Positions 22,740 to 22,849 of a stretch of 22,849 nucleotides of DNA are shown piece after piece (within the stretch, counting starts at the first letter, position 1; each line of letters starts with the position of its first letter). A model generated the notes under the pieces. It did not search any database. It had not been told where the DNA came from and saw only the letters and a list, made by a program, of their open reading frames with translations. Origin of the DNA: CALVGQ01 sp964370435 (lineage in GTDB: Bacteria > Bacillota_I > Bacilli_A > Erysipelotrichales > Erysipelotrichaceae); contig CAYJJG010000020.1 in the NCBI GenBank assembly GCA_964370435.1, positions 1-22,849 of the forward strand. Reading direction: 5' to 3'. The translations under genes were made by a program, and so were the position numbers.

Positions 22740-22849
22740 TTATGCCTTCCTTTCATAAATAAAAATTTCTTCAATGCTCATTTCAAAATACTGCGCTATC
22801 ATAAATGCAAGTTCAAGCGAAGGATTATACTTTCCATTTTCAATAGAAC
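22740..22849 (-). CDS. C-terminal end of a small XRE-family regulator, cut by the window edge
   Basis: Reading leftward from the window end, the frame translates to SIENGKYNPSLELAFMIAQY and then FEMSIEEIFIYERKA before TAA at 22742-22740. S-x-IENGKxNPSLxLAxxIAxxFxxSIEEIF is the second half of the compact YgzD/PbsX-like helix-turn-helix proteins of about 65-75 residues. The helix-turn-helix proper lies mostly outside the window. It is directly coupled to the membrane protein gene downstream, a common regulator-membrane protein pair in Firmicutes. Confidence 0.85.
   Translation of the reverse strand, partial: SIENGKYNPSLELAFMIAQYFEMSIEEIFIYERKA

Noticed and set aside
1..22849. Mycoplasma-type code (TGA as Trp), mobile elements, CRISPR or phage genes
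   Set aside because: TGA is used as stop at 10609 and Trp is TGG; no transposase, integrase, regular repeat-spacer array or phage structural gene was seen.

Overview
The window is AT-rich chromosomal DNA from a low-GC Gram-positive bacterium (Bacillota). Supporting signs are strong AGGAGG-type ribosome binding sites, extended -10 promoters (TGnTATAAT), an S-box (SAM) riboswitch before metK, a Gram-positive-type NagB, RarA, YgiQ, a Spo0A-type DNA-binding domain and a lipoprotein PotD. TAA, TAG and TGA all act as stops (TGA ends the antiporter at 10609), so this is the standard bacterial code and not the Mycoplasma code. The gene mix would suit an Erysipelotrichia-like gut Firmicute, but that placement is an inference. 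I see no tRNA, rRNA, CRISPR, transposase or phage gene.

Layout. 1-933: tail of one HAD phosphatase and a complete paralogue (tandem duplication). 1018-2983: three leftward genes, namely a membrane-anchored XRE regulator, an unrecognised exported/anchored protein and a stand-alone Spo0A C-terminal domain. 3189-4801: an epimerase-like SDR with an altered active site, convergent with an alpha/beta hydrolase. 4935-6953: a COG2509-type FAD dehydrogenase and a PduL-type phosphotransacylase. 6975-7982: a leftward membrane acyltransferase. 8037-9393: promoter, compact S-box riboswitch, intrinsic terminator, metK and its own terminator. 9416-10930: a cation/proton antiporter convergent with a MazG-like pyrophosphohydrolase. 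11041-15874: rarA, then ygiQ overlapping a LacX-like mutarotase, then nagB. 15889-17206: Cof-type HAD phosphatase and thioredoxin. 17289-22278: an autoregulated-looking polyamine uptake operon (XRE-cupin regulator, potA, potB, potC, potD) with tightly coupled genes and a strong terminator. 22303-22849: a leftward pair, a four-helix membrane protein and the end of an XRE regulator.

The most unusual thing is PotA. Its C-terminal TOBE domain is interrupted by about 175 residues containing two tandem Ig-like repeats (shared ANAQAW motif) of the kind otherwise seen in Gram-positive surface proteins, yet here in a cytosolic ATPase. The promoter of the same operon is flanked by an array of GTTTA/TAAAC half-sites, including a perfect 17-bp palindrome, which is a good candidate operator for the XRE-cupin regulator. 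Other points worth checking are the receiver-less Spo0A domain, the compact S-box with a clear mutually exclusive antiterminator, and the SDR lacking the catalytic lysine.

Several start codons were moved downstream of the longest possible frame because of ribosome binding sites or promoter positions; these choices are explained per gene. All function calls come from reading motifs by eye; no database search was run.
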